From NCBI RefSeq assembly GCF_001648475.1, contig NZ_LXSQ01000019.1:53056-117055 (forward strand): 64,000 nucleotides of DNA, given 5' to 3'. Below, one piece after another: positions 9,361-16,920 of the stretch. Source of the stretch: Eikenella halliae (lineage in GTDB: Bacteria; Pseudomonadota; Gammaproteobacteria; Burkholderiales; Neisseriaceae). Within the stretch, counting starts at the first letter, position 1. Every line of letters begins with the position of its first letter. The translations under genes and the position numbers were made by a program. The notes under the pieces are model-generated. The model did no database searches, was not told the DNA's origin, and saw only the letters and a program-made list of their open reading frames with translations.

Positions 9361-9804
9361 ATGCGTACCCAACCCCTACTGCTCGCCCTTCTCATCGCCG
9401 CGCCCTTCGCCGCCGCCGGCAATCTCGAATGCAACCCCCAGCCGGTCAAACAAGGCGTACCCACCGTATACCGCTGCACCTATCACAACGGTAGCCTCGC
9501 CCAAGCCTACGCCGCCCTGCGCGCCAACCGCAGCGAAGACGATGCCCTGCGCCTCGACCACCCCCACCTGCCGAACACCCTGCCCGCCCGCAACTTTACC
9601 CATCGCAGCCAAAACCAATACGATTACGACGGCGACGGTAAAAACGAGTCCTATCCGGTTGAGCTAACCCTGCGCCATCAGGGCGCAAACCGCGTGTTGG
9701 TAAAATATATGCAAGACAGCCCCGCCAGCCCATACAGCCGCGAAACCCTGTTCCTGCGCAAAGGCCGTAACGTGGAAATCACCATCAAGGACTACATGTC
9801 CTAA
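9361..9804 (+). CDS. Secreted GNLEC-family protein, copy 1 of 3
   Basis: 147 residues with a clean signal peptide (MRTQPLLLALLIAAPFAAAG), then mature GNLECN. Two cysteines (LEC, YRC) about 18 residues apart in the mature N-terminal half probably form a disulfide. A DYDGDGKNE segment looks like a calcium-binding DxDGDG loop. It ends in RKGRNVEITIKDY. Two paralogues follow directly, each with the same upstream block (uptake sequence, AT-rich stretch, GGAAAACCC, ATG), so the unit was duplicated with its 5' region. The family is not one I recognise; function unknown, location periplasmic or surface. Confidence 0.85.
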   Translation: MRTQPLLLALLIAAPFAAAGNLECNPQPVKQGVPTVYRCTYHNGSLAQAYAALRANRSEDDALRLDHPHLPNTLPARNFTHRSQNQYDYDGDGKNESYPVELTLRHQGANRVLVKYMQDSPASPYSRETLFLRKGRNVEITIKDYMS

Positions 9805-9914
9805 ACCCGCTGCCGGGCAGCTATTTCCCGCTTTTGAAAGAAACTGTGCCTCCACAGAACGGAGGCACGGTTTTCAGGTAGCCTTTCTTACCAACCTTAA
9901 TTAAGGGAAACCCC

Positions 9915-10364
9915 ATGCGTATCCGCTCCCTAATCCTCACCCTCCTTCTCGCCTCCCCTTTCGCCGCCGCAGGCAATCTCGAATGCAATCGCGAAACGCC
10001 GCTGGAATACGTACTAACCACCTATCGCTGCGTGTATCACAACGGCAGCCTTGCCCAAGCCTATGCCGCCATGCGTACCAACCGCTTCGAAGATGGCCGC
10101 CTGCGCCTCGACTTCCCAGGTATGCCGCGCAGGCTGCCTGCAAACAACTTCCAATATCGAGGCAACGTGCGGTTCGACCTTCATGGAAACGGCAGAAGCG
10201 AACGCTACCTGGCTCAAACTTCCATCAAATATTCCTCACCCGACAGCGTGATGATAAAATATCTTTACGAAGACCGGAATAACTCCATTTACACCCACGA
10301 AGCCCTGTTTCAACGCAAAGGCTCCGATGTGGAAATCACCAGCGAACTGGTAGCGGCACCCTAA
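9915..10364 (+). CDS. Secreted GNLEC-family protein, copy 2 of 3 (diverged)
   Basis: 149 residues, paralogous to the genes on both sides. The signal peptide ends SPFAAAG and the mature protein starts NLECN, with YRC further on, so both cysteines are kept. The acidic loop has decayed to DLHGNGRSE, so any metal binding seen in copies 1 and 3 is probably lost. The C-terminus (RKGSDVEITSELVAAP) is also different. The start is the ATG at 9915, after GGGAAACCCC. This is the most divergent of the three copies and may have a different target. Confidence 0.85.
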   Translation: MRIRSLILTLLLASPFAAAGNLECNRETPLEYVLTTYRCVYHNGSLAQAYAAMRTNRFEDGRLRLDFPGMPRRLPANNFQYRGNVRFDLHGNGRSERYLAQTSIKYSSPDSVMIKYLYEDRNNSIYTHEALFQRKGSDVEITSELVAAP

Positions 10365-10452
10365 ACCGGCCACCGAACCAGCCTGTCCCGCTTTAGGAAA
10401 CACCGCTTTCAGGTAGCCTTTCTCAACCCACCCTAATTATAGGAAAACCCAA

Positions 10453-10887
10453 ATGCGTATCCGCTCCCTAATCCTCTCCCTCCTTCTTGCCACACCCTTC
10501 GCCGCCGCAGGCAATCTCGAATGCAATCAGGTGCAGGAAGGCATGCCCACCATCTACCGCTGCATATACCACGGCAACCTCGCCCAAGCCTACACCGCCC
10601 TGAGCACCAGCCGCAGCGACGATCGCATCCTGCGTTTCAATTTCCCACACATGCCGCGCCAGCTGCCCGCCCGCAATTTCACCTACCGCAGCCACAACCT
10701 GTACGATGAAGACGGCGACGGCAAAAACGAAATCTACCCGCTTGAGCTAACCATACGCCATCAAGGTTCAAACCGTGTACAGATAGACTACATGGAATCC
10801 AATCCCGGTTCCATCTACAGCCGTAAAACCCTGCTCCGGCGCAAAGGCCGCAATGTGGAAATTATCATCAAGGACTATGCGGCATAA
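10453..10887 (+). CDS. Secreted GNLEC-family protein, copy 3 of 3
   Basis: 144 residues, with almost the same signal peptide as copy 2 (MRIRSLILSLLLATPFAAAG) but a body closer to copy 1. It has NLECN, YRC, the acidic loop DEDGDGKNE and the ending RKGRNVEIIIKDY. This mosaic pattern suggests recombination between copies as well as duplication. An uptake sequence (TTTCAGGTAGCC) precedes the gene and another follows it, which would help exchange between strains. Function unknown. Confidence 0.85.
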   Translation: MRIRSLILSLLLATPFAAAGNLECNQVQEGMPTIYRCIYHGNLAQAYTALSTSRSDDRILRFNFPHMPRQLPARNFTYRSHNLYDEDGDGKNEIYPLELTIRHQGSNRVQIDYMESNPGSIYSRKTLLRRKGRNVEIIIKDYAA

Positions 10888-10988
10888 TCTACCGCCGATC
10901 CGCTATTTCCGGCTTTAAGAAAACCGTGCCTTCGCAGCAAGAAGGCACAGTTTTCAGGTAGCCTTTACACCGCCCAAGGATTCCCACC

Positions 10989-11549
10989 ATGACCGTCAAA
11001 GAAAGATTCCAGCAAGCCAACGGCATCCTGGAAGAGGCCGACCTCCTATTCGACGAAGCCGCCTGCCGTGCCGCCCTGGAGCGCATGGCCGCAGAGATTA
11101 GCGCCGATCTGGCCGAACAATACCCCCTGCTCCTGCCCGTGATGGGCGGTGCCGTTGTATTCACCGGCCAGCTGCTGCCCCTGTTGCGCTTCCCGCTCGA
11201 TTTCGACTACGTGCACGTTTCCCGCTACGGCAGCGAACTGAGCGGCAGCGTGCAGCTCAACTGGCTGCGCGCCCCGCAAAACAGCGTGGAAGGCCGCCAC
11301 GTTTTGGTGCTCGACGACATCCTGGACGAAGGCCACACCATGGCCGCCATCCACAAACAAGTGATGGACATGGGCGCCGCCTCCTGCCGCACCGCCGTGT
11401 TTGCCAACAAAAAAATCAACCGCCCCAAGCCCATCACCGCCGACTATGTGGGCATCCACGTGCCCGACCGCTACGTGTTCGGCTACGGCATGGACGCAGG
11501 CGGCATGTGGCGCAACCTCGGCGCGATTTATGCCCTGTCCGGGAAATAA
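10989..11549 (+). CDS. hpt: Hypoxanthine-guanine phosphoribosyltransferase
   Basis: 186 residues. It salvages hypoxanthine and guanine to IMP and GMP with PRPP in the cytoplasm. The PRPP-binding loop is VLVLDDILDEGHT (about residues 104-116), with MGGAVVFTGQLL as the first phosphate loop and PDRYVFGYGMDAGGMWRNL near the C-terminus, typical of the family. The start is ATG 10989, behind GGATTCCCACC. It lies alone, bounded upstream by an uptake sequence and downstream by the AT-rich toxin/immunity scar. guaA, further right in this window, makes GMP by the de novo route. Confidence 0.93.
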   Translation: MTVKERFQQANGILEEADLLFDEAACRAALERMAAEISADLAEQYPLLLPVMGGAVVFTGQLLPLLRFPLDFDYVHVSRYGSELSGSVQLNWLRAPQNSVEGRHVLVLDDILDEGHTMAAIHKQVMDMGAASCRTAVFANKKINRPKPITADYVGIHVPDRYVFGYGMDAGGMWRNLGAIYALSGK

Positions 11550-11700
11550 CGCAAGGCCGGACGCCAACCGCCCGAATGCACCAAACTGCCTGCAGGCAGC
11601 CTCCGGCTCGTGCAGGCAGAAACCTGAATCGGCCCACCCCGCCCGGCCGCGTCGGCCAAAATATGGCGGATAATAGTGGATTAAAATAAACACGCCCTCC

Positions 11701-11850
11701 ATTTTTTTCAGCATTCTTCAATCCGTCATAAACCAATTTCGCATACGCCTTTGTATGTTGACCGCAATGAATGGAACCAGACATAGAGCTCTTGCATCCA
11801 GGCAAATAAACTCCATTCATGGAGGAATTAATATCTATACCGTTTTGCAC
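11701..11850 (-). pseudogene. Remnant of an AHH-type (HNH/Endo VII superfamily) nuclease toxin tip
   Basis: On the minus strand from 11850, overlapping the last codons of the SUKH-like gene in another frame, about 50 codons read VQNGIDINSSMNGVYLPG then GSIHCGQHTKAYAKLV. In AHH nuclease toxins the catalytic AHH is followed by just this pattern: a DIN...NG(V/I)xLP segment, then H..HxxxY...V...L. The AHH part is missing, and the 3' end runs into a half Correia repeat near 11672-11695, so this is a broken C-terminal toxin tip. The family assignment is from memory of the motif pattern. The open frame continues past the remnant, but that stretch looks random. Confidence 0.5.
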
Positions 11851-12377
11851 AGCAATTCTATAAAGTCAACAAAATTTTTAGCCACGACATACACAATAGC
11901 CTCATCGCCCATATAATAGAAGAAAACAATTTGCCCCACATTCCCACCCAATGGTGGATTCATGTCGAAATACCAATAGAACCCTGAGCTTATTGAAAAT
12001 AATATCTTTCCTTTAATCCAATCCTTGTTAGTTGGCTTTTCTGTTTTCCCAATAACATTTATCTCCTCGTCCCCCCACTCTTCGAGTAAAATATTAATTT
12101 CTGGCAAGAATTCATTATTTAACTGCTCAAGCTCCTGAAATTTTGGAATCCCCAGAAATGGAACTGGTCCAATTTCAAGGCCAAGATCAAGTTCCAATGG
12201 GATTTCTATTCCATCAAAAAATTCAAGCATGGCTGTATAGTCGACAGGCAACTTATCAAAAAGACCCCCTTCCGGTTTATTAGAAACTTTCTTTAACTCG
12301 TAGCCTGAGCCATAAATTTTATTATAAATGCAATGAATTTTTTTAAATTTCACATACACATCGTTATATTTACTCAT
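11835..12377 (-). CDS. SMI1/KNR4 (SUKH) family protein, probable orphan immunity protein
   Basis: 180 residues from ATG 12377, which has AGGAGAG seven bases upstream; an in-frame ATG at 12392 lacks a ribosome site. The order of blocks fits SUKH domains: an N-terminal helix (VKFKKIHCIYNK), a hydrophobic-acidic core (MLEFFDGIEIPLELDLGLEIGP), a LGIPKFQELEQLN helix, and late strands (FYWYFDMNPP, GQIVFFYYMGDEAIVYV). SUKH proteins commonly neutralise contact-dependent nuclease toxins. The gene is clearly AT-rich compared with its neighbours, which suggests transfer. The only toxin trace nearby is the remnant overlapping its 3' end. Confidence 0.65.
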   Translation of the reverse strand: MSKYNDVYVKFKKIHCIYNKIYGSGYELKKVSNKPEGGLFDKLPVDYTAMLEFFDGIEIPLELDLGLEIGPVPFLGIPKFQELEQLNNEFLPEINILLEEWGDEEINVIGKTEKPTNKDWIKGKILFSISSGFYWYFDMNPPLGGNVGQIVFFYYMGDEAIVYVVAKNFVDFIELLCKTV

Positions 12378-12407
12378 GTTCTCTCCTATCAAAGCGGATG
12401 ATTATGC

Positions 12408-12509
12408 CCTTTTCTATCAATAATGAGACAAGGCGGCAACGCCCGCCGTGTACGGGTAGTACATAAGGGCGTTGGCAACGCCGTATCATTGCAATTTTAA
12501 TCCACTATA
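12408..12509. repeat. Degenerate Correia-like element
   Basis: The right end TTTTAATCCACTATA is intact; the left end has decayed. The inside keeps ACAAGGCGGCAACGCCC and AGGGCGTTGGCAACGCC blocks. It lies directly upstream of the immunity gene, so it may be part of the scar left by past insertions. Confidence 0.5.
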
Positions 12510-12575
12510 ACGAAACCGATGTGCCGCATTAGCCCGCCGCCTTGCCCCCGTTCCCTTAATCCGCTGCCTATACGG

Positions 12576-12608
12576 AAAGGCTGCCTGAAAAAATTTCAGG
12601 CAGCCTTT
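12576..12608. terminator. Inverted pair of the AGGCTGCCTGAA uptake dialect
   Basis: AAAGGCTGCCTGAA and its exact complement flank a short A/T loop, a strong hairpin. Both halves are the Simonsiella-type variant, not the local AGGCTACCTGAA. It could terminate the convergent nitroreductase transcript. Confidence 0.7.
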
Positions 12609-12609
12609 C

Positions 12610-12714
12610 TATAGCGGATTACATTTAAATCAGGACAAGGCGGCGGGCCGCAGACAGTACACACGCTACGGCAAGGCGAGCCAACGCCGTATTGGTTTTT
12701 GTTAATCCACTATA
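12610..12714. repeat. Short Correia-type element with mixed arms (105 bp)
   Basis: Starts TATAGCGGATTACATTTAAA and ends TTTTTGTTAATCCACTATA, so it joins one arm of each local subtype. The central GCCGCAGACAGTACAC and CGGCAAGGCGAGCCAACGC blocks are conserved. It lies 13 bases past the nitroreductase stop. The hybrid structure suggests recombination between elements. Confidence 0.85.
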
Positions 12715-12727
12715 CATACCGGCCGCA

Positions 12728-13279
12728 TTACCAACGGCTGACCAACTCGCTCAAATCCGTATTTTTCGGGCCGCTGGCCTCTTTCTGCGCCGTACCGATC
12801 ATCAGCAGGCCGATGATTTTGTCGTGTTCGCCGCAGCCGAAGGCTTCGCGCAGCGCGGCAGTGTTGACCCACAGGCCGGTAATCCACACATTGTCGAAAC
12901 CTTGCGCCTTGGCGGCCAGTTGGGCGGCATAGGCGGCGCAACCGGCGCTGAGCATCTGCTCCCATTCCGGCTTCGGCTTGGGGCAGTCCAACTTGGGCTT
13001 GGACACCACGCCGATCACCATCGGCGCCATCTGCCCCACCACTTCGGCCTTGCGCGCCGCTTCGCCGCCGATTTCTTCGGCACACTGCTGCAAAATTTGG
13101 CGGAAGGCCTGCCGCCCCTCCTCGCTTTGCACCACCACAAAATGCCACGGCGTAAGGTTGCCGTGGTCGGGCACTTGCGTGGCGGCCTGCAAAATGATTT
13201 CCAGCTGGGCATCGTTGGGGGCGGGTTCGGTGAGGAGGCGCACCGAGCGGCGGGTAGTGAGCAAATCGATTGCGTTCAT
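12728..13279 (-). CDS. Nitroreductase family protein (YdjA-like)
   Basis: 183 residues from ATG 13279, which is preceded by AAGGATTAAACCC. FMN-dependent NAD(P)H nitroreductase fold: TRRSVR at the N-terminus binds FMN phosphate, QVPDHGNLTPWHFVVV is the single-domain YdjA-type signature, and the C-terminal part has GLWVNTAALREAFG. It lacks the longer insert of NfsB proteins. The natural substrate of this subgroup is unknown. The frame is open 18 codons further upstream, but that extension is not conserved-looking. An uptake sequence sits between it and the divergent bcp. Confidence 0.85.
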   Translation of the reverse strand: MNAIDLLTTRRSVRLLTEPAPNDAQLEIILQAATQVPDHGNLTPWHFVVVQSEEGRQAFRQILQQCAEEIGGEAARKAEVVGQMAPMVIGVVSKPKLDCPKPKPEWEQMLSAGCAAYAAQLAAKAQGFDNVWITGLWVNTAALREAFGCGEHDKIIGLLMIGTAQKEASGPKNTDLSELVSRW

Positions 13280-13440
13280 GGGTTTAATCCTTAAAGTGTG
13301 CGTTGGAAACAAAACGCCGTGCTTATACCACACATTAAGGCTACCTGAAACACCCGCACTAATCCAATCCCAACTGCCCCCGATACCCGCCCCGGTTTAA
13401 CGCTATAATGCCAGCCGATTTCATCCCCTTAGGAGCCGCC

Positions 13441-13887
13441 ATGAGCACAAATTACCTTTTCACCCTGCCCGACCAAAACGGCAACGATTTCGCCGCCGCC
13501 GACCACCTGCCGCTGGTGCTGTATTTCTACCCCAAAGACAGCACGCCCGGCTGCACCACCGAAGCGCAGGAATTCAGCGCGCTCTTGCCCGAATTTCAGG
13601 CGCTCGGTTTTCAGGTAGCCGGCGTATCGCGCGACAGCGTGGCCAGCCACCAGAAATTCGTGTGCAAATACGCGCTGGAAGTGCCGCTCTTGTCGGATAA
13701 GGATGAAACCGTGTGCCGCCTGTTCGATGTCATCAAAGAGAAAAACATGTATGGCAAAAAAGTGTTCGGCATCGAACGCAGCACCTTCGTTTTGGATGCG
13801 CAAGGCCACATCTCGCGCGAATGGCGCAAAGTGAAAGCCGCCGGCCACGCCCAAGCCGTGCTCGACGCGCTGCGCGAAACGGCCTAG
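13441..13887 (+). CDS. bcp: Peroxiredoxin, Bcp/PrxQ type
   Basis: 148 residues from ATG 13441, with AGGAG just upstream. Thioredoxin-fold peroxidase that reduces hydrogen peroxide and organic peroxides. The peroxidatic cysteine is C38 in KDSTPGCTTEAQ. In E. coli Bcp a resolving cysteine sits five residues later; here that position is Q43, so the enzyme must use another cysteine (C75 or C87 region) or an external thiol. The rest (GVSRDSVASHQKF, PLLSDKDETVCRLF, RSTFVLDAQG) is typical. It lies 12 bases before ogt and probably forms an operon with ogt and xerD. Confidence 0.93.
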   Translation: MSTNYLFTLPDQNGNDFAAADHLPLVLYFYPKDSTPGCTTEAQEFSALLPEFQALGFQVAGVSRDSVASHQKFVCKYALEVPLLSDKDETVCRLFDVIKEKNMYGKKVFGIERSTFVLDAQGHISREWRKVKAAGHAQAVLDALRETA

Positions 13888-13899
13888 CGGAACACCGCC

Positions 13900-14361
13900 A
13901 TGCAATACTGCTATCAAACCCCCTTCGGCACGCTGCTGTGCCGCCTGCACAACGGCCTGCCCGCCGAAATCCTGCTGCAGCACAGCGCCGCACCCTTCCT
14001 GCCCACCCTGCCCAACGACACCCTGCTGGCACAATGGCTGGACAGCTATTTTTCAGGTAGCCCTGCCCCGCTGCCGCCGTTTGCGCCGCCCGCAGGCACG
14101 GCGTTTCAGCAGGCCGTGTGGGTGCAGATTGCCCGGATTCCGTTCGGCGAAACCCGCAGCTACCAATGGATTGCCGGGCGCATCGGCAGCCACCCGCGCC
14201 CCGTGGGCGGCGCCTGCGGCAAAAACCCGCTGCCGCTCCTGATTCCCTGCCACCGCGTGCTCTCGGCCAACGGGCTGGGCGGCTTCAGCATGGGCGGCGA
14301 TGCCGAGCGCAGCCTGGCAGTGAAACGCTGGCTGCTCGCGCACGAAGGGGTGGCATGGTGA
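13900..14361 (+). CDS. ogt: Methylated-DNA-protein-cysteine methyltransferase
   Basis: 153 residues. It transfers the methyl group from O6-methylguanine (or O4-methylthymine) to its own cysteine, a one-shot DNA repair. The active-site motif IPCHRV places the acceptor at C117. The DNA-binding helix is in FQQAVWVQIARIPFGETRSY and RPVGGACGKNPLP, the usual layout. It is the short, single-domain form without the Ada metal-binding part. Its stop overlaps the start of xerD by seven bases, which suggests translational coupling. Confidence 0.95.
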   Translation: MQYCYQTPFGTLLCRLHNGLPAEILLQHSAAPFLPTLPNDTLLAQWLDSYFSGSPAPLPPFAPPAGTAFQQAVWVQIARIPFGETRSYQWIAGRIGSHPRPVGGACGKNPLPLLIPCHRVLSANGLGGFSMGGDAERSLAVKRWLLAHEGVAW

Positions 14362-15260
14362 ACCCTGCCGAGCCGCTGCCCGCCGCCTGGCAAGAGCCCA
14401 TCGAGCAAACGCTGGACGAGCTCTTCCTCACCCGCCGCCTCGCCGCCAACACCCTGGCGGGCTACCGGCGCGATTTGGAAAAAGTCGCCCGCCGCCTGCA
14501 CGCGCAAGGATTGGATTGGCAGCAGGCCGATGCCGACGCCTTGGCCGATGCCGTGTATGCCCCGAATGAAAAACCCGCCTCCCAAGCCCGCGCCCTCTCC
14601 GCCGTCAAACAGCTCTACGGCTTTTTGCAGCTGCAAAACCGCCGCAGCGACAACCCCGCGCAACACCTGCGAGCGCCGCGCCAAGGCCGCGCCCTGCCGC
14701 CGCTGATCGGCGAAGCGCAAATCGACGCGCTGTTGGCCGCGCCTGATACGGAAACCATCTTCGGCCTGCGCGACAAAGCCGTGCTGGAAACGCTGTATGC
14801 CACCGGCCTGCGCGTGTCCGAAGCCGCCCAAATGCAGCTGCAGGATTTAGACTTGCAGCGCGGCGTGGTTACCGTCATCGGCAAGGGCAACAAGCAGCGC
14901 ATCGTGCCGCTGGGCGCCGAAGCCGTGCATTGGCTGGAACGCTACCTGAAAACCGCGCGCGGCGAATTGCTCAAGCACACCCCGTGCGATTTCGTATTCG
15001 TGGGGCAAAAACGCAGCGGCATCAGCCGCCAATTGGTGTGGCAGATGGTGAAACGCTACGCCGCACAAGCCGGCATCAGCGAACTCAGCCCGCACGGCCT
15101 GCGCCACGCCTTCGCCACCCATCTGGTAAACCACGGCGCCGACCTGCGCAGCGTGCAGATGATGCTCGGCCACGCCAGCCTGAACACCACGCAAATCTAC
15201 ACCCACGTGGCCAACGAGCGGCTCAAACAGCTGGTGGCGCAGCATCATCCGCGTGGGTAA
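14355..15260 (+). CDS. xerD: Tyrosine recombinase XerD
   Basis: 301 residues from ATG 14355, overlapping the ogt stop; longer in-frame starts would translate ogt out of frame. It acts with XerC at dif to resolve chromosome dimers at division. SAM-like N-terminal domain (TLDELFLTRRLAANTLAGYRR), then the catalytic domain with all residues visible: Arg in ATGLRVSEA, Lys in GKGNKQRIVP, His-x-x-Arg in SPHGLRHAFATH, His in LGHASLNTTQ and the nucleophile Tyr in IYTHVANERL. The length and position of these motifs fit Xer rather than a phage or integron integrase. A perfect 34-bp palindrome made from uptake sequences terminates the operon. Confidence 0.93.
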   Translation: MVNPAEPLPAAWQEPIEQTLDELFLTRRLAANTLAGYRRDLEKVARRLHAQGLDWQQADADALADAVYAPNEKPASQARALSAVKQLYGFLQLQNRRSDNPAQHLRAPRQGRALPPLIGEAQIDALLAAPDTETIFGLRDKAVLETLYATGLRVSEAAQMQLQDLDLQRGVVTVIGKGNKQRIVPLGAEAVHWLERYLKTARGELLKHTPCDFVFVGQKRSGISRQLVWQMVKRYAAQAGISELSPHGLRHAFATHLVNHGADLRSVQMMLGHASLNTTQIYTHVANERLKQLVAQHHPRG

Positions 15261-15296
15261 ACAAGATAGCGGATTCAAATGAAAATAGGGCAAGGC

Positions 15297-15330
15297 GGCA
15301 GGCTACCTGAAAGCTTTCAGGTAGCCTGCC
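15297..15330. terminator. Perfect 34-bp uptake-sequence palindrome
   Basis: GGCAGGCTACCTGAAAG and its complement meet with no loop, giving a fully palindromic site 36 bases after xerD. A half Correia end (TAGCGGATTCAAATGAAAA) lies just before it. Confidence 0.75.
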
Positions 15331-15389
15331 GTGCCGTTTTGTGGGAAAATCCGTACGTTTAAAATTATTCAAATTGGGCGAAAAATATT

Positions 15390-15926
15390 ATGTTGGACAG
15401 AGAAGGTTATCGCCCCAATGTCGGCATCATCATCACCAACCAGCGCAACGAAGTATTCTGGGGCAAACGCGTGCAGGAGCATTCCTGGCAGTTCCCGCAG
15501 GGCGGCATCAAGCCCGGCGAAAGCCCTGAGGCCGCCATGTATCGCGAGCTGGCCGAAGAAGTGGGCCTTTTGCCGCACCACGTGAAAATCCTCGGCCGCA
15601 CCCGCGACTGGCTGCGCTACGACGTGCCCGGCAACTGGGTGCGCCGCCAATGGCGCGGCGCGTATCGCGGGCAGAAACAGATTTGGTATTTGCTGCGGCT
15701 CACCGGCCGCGAAAGCGATGTGCACCTGCGCGCCAGCAGCCAGCCGGAGTTCGACGCCTGGCGCTGGCACGACTATTGGGCACCCATCGACGAAGTGATT
15801 GAATTTAAAAAAGACGTATACGCCAATGCCCTGCAGGAGCTCTCGCGCTTCCTGCACAATCTGGAAACCCTGGAGCAATTCAACCGGCGCCACGCCGCCC
15901 TGCCCGAAGAGCACACCCCCCGATGA
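15390..15926 (+). CDS. rppH: RNA pyrophosphohydrolase
   Basis: 178 residues. It removes pyrophosphate from the 5' end of triphosphorylated mRNA and so starts RNase E-dependent decay. The Nudix box GGIKPGESPEAAMYRELAEEVGL (residues about 37-59) has all metal ligands; the N-terminal MLDREGYRPNVGIIITN and WQFPQGG are the RppH signature, distinguishing it from other Nudix proteins. The start ATG at 15390 is the first in the frame that gives this signature. The end overlaps trpC by four bases (ATGA), so the two genes are coupled. Confidence 0.95.
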   Translation: MLDREGYRPNVGIIITNQRNEVFWGKRVQEHSWQFPQGGIKPGESPEAAMYRELAEEVGLLPHHVKILGRTRDWLRYDVPGNWVRRQWRGAYRGQKQIWYLLRLTGRESDVHLRASSQPEFDAWRWHDYWAPIDEVIEFKKDVYANALQELSRFLHNLETLEQFNRRHAALPEEHTPR

Positions 15927-16714
15927 GCGACATCCTCACCCGCATCCTCGCCACCAAACAGCAAGAAGTGGCCGCCGCCCAAGCCGCCCTGCCCCTGGCC
16001 GAACTGCGCGCCCGGGCCGCCGATATGCCGCCGCCGCGCGGCTTCGTGCAGGCCATGCGCGACCAACACAGCCAAGGCCGCGCCGCGCTGATTGCCGAAA
16101 TCAAAAAAGCCAGTCCTAGCAAGGGGCTAATCCGGCCGGACTTCCATCCCGAGCAGCTGGCGCGCGCCTATGAGGCCGCCCGCGCCGCCTGCCTTTCCGT
16201 GCTCACCGACGAACCCTACTTCCAAGGCTCGGCAGGCTACCTGAAAGCCGCCCGCGCCGCCGTGGCGCTGCCCGTGTTGCGCAAAGACTTTATGGTGAGC
16301 GCCTACCAAATCTACCAATCCCGCGCCATGGGCGCCGATGCCGTGCTGCTGATTGCCGCCGCGCTCAGCCAAACCCAGCTGGAAGAATTCGAAGGCATCG
16401 CCCATGAGTTAGGCATGGCCGTGCTGCTGGAGCTGCACCACGCCGACGAATTGGAAAAATGCCGCCGCCTCACCACCCCGCTGTGCGGCGTGAACAACCG
16501 CAACTTGCGCACCTTCGAAGTGAGCCTGCAGCAAACGCTGGATTTGCTGCCCGAAATCGCCGGCGAAGGCCGCATCGTGATTACCGAAAGCGGCATCCGC
16601 AGCCGCGAAGACGTGCAATTCATGCGCAGCCATGGCGTGCACAGCTTCCTAATCGGCGAAACCTTCATGCGTGCCGACGATGTGGGCGCGGAAGTGAAAA
16701 AACTGTTTGCTTGA
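15923..16714 (+). CDS. trpC: Indole-3-glycerol phosphate synthase
   Basis: 263 residues. It closes the indole ring of tryptophan from CdRP in the cytoplasm. TIM-barrel motifs are all present: IAEIKKASPSKG with the catalytic lysine, LSVLTDEPYFQGS, VLRKDFMVSAYQIY with the second catalytic lysine, LLELHH, GVNNRNLRTFEV and ITESGI followed by LIGETFM. It is the monofunctional form (no TrpF). No other trp gene is near; it rides with rppH. An in-frame uptake sequence encodes GYLK at about residue 104. A wide inverted uptake-sequence pair (16717-16759) ends the unit. Confidence 0.96.
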   Translation: MSDILTRILATKQQEVAAAQAALPLAELRARAADMPPPRGFVQAMRDQHSQGRAALIAEIKKASPSKGLIRPDFHPEQLARAYEAARAACLSVLTDEPYFQGSAGYLKAARAAVALPVLRKDFMVSAYQIYQSRAMGADAVLLIAAALSQTQLEEFEGIAHELGMAVLLELHHADELEKCRRLTTPLCGVNNRNLRTFEVSLQQTLDLLPEIAGEGRIVITESGIRSREDVQFMRSHGVHSFLIGETFMRADDVGAEVKKLFA

Positions 16715-16760
16715 GTTTTCAGGTAGCCTCGCAAAAGCAAACAGGAGGCTACCTGAAAAC

Positions 16761-16830
16761 ATAGTGAATTAAAATTAAGAATGCCACGGCGTTTGCTCGC
16801 CTTGTCCCATTCTTATTTTTATCCATTACA
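16761..16830. repeat. Minimal Correia-like element (about 70 bp)
   Basis: Starts ATAGTGAATTAAAATTAAGA and ends in the imperfect complement ...TTCTTATTTTTATCCATTAC. The inner part keeps only CACGGCGTTTGCTCGCCTTGTCC. The inner arm (AAAATTAAG) differs from the two common local types and is closer to the IS630-family end at 63688. Confidence 0.6.
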
Positions 16831-16920
16831 AAAAGAACCCGTCAATCCACAAAACCAGAAGAGAAACCTTCAGGTGCAGCCCAAGGAAACAAAAAGCCGC
16901 CCGAAGCCCGAAAAATAAAA

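Noticed and set aside
9361..10887. CRISPR-like or phase-variable repeat array
   Set aside because: The repetition is whole-gene duplication with normal coding; there are no short direct repeats with unique spacers here or elsewhere in the window.
11434..11700. Extension of the nuclease-tip frame
   Set aside because: After about 50 codons the frame crosses a half Correia end and hpt antisense DNA; composition no longer looks like protein.
14118..14354. Longer start for xerD
   Set aside because: The extra 79 codons translate ogt in the wrong frame and give Arg/Pro-rich nonsense; ATG 14355 overlaps the ogt stop as in coupled genes.
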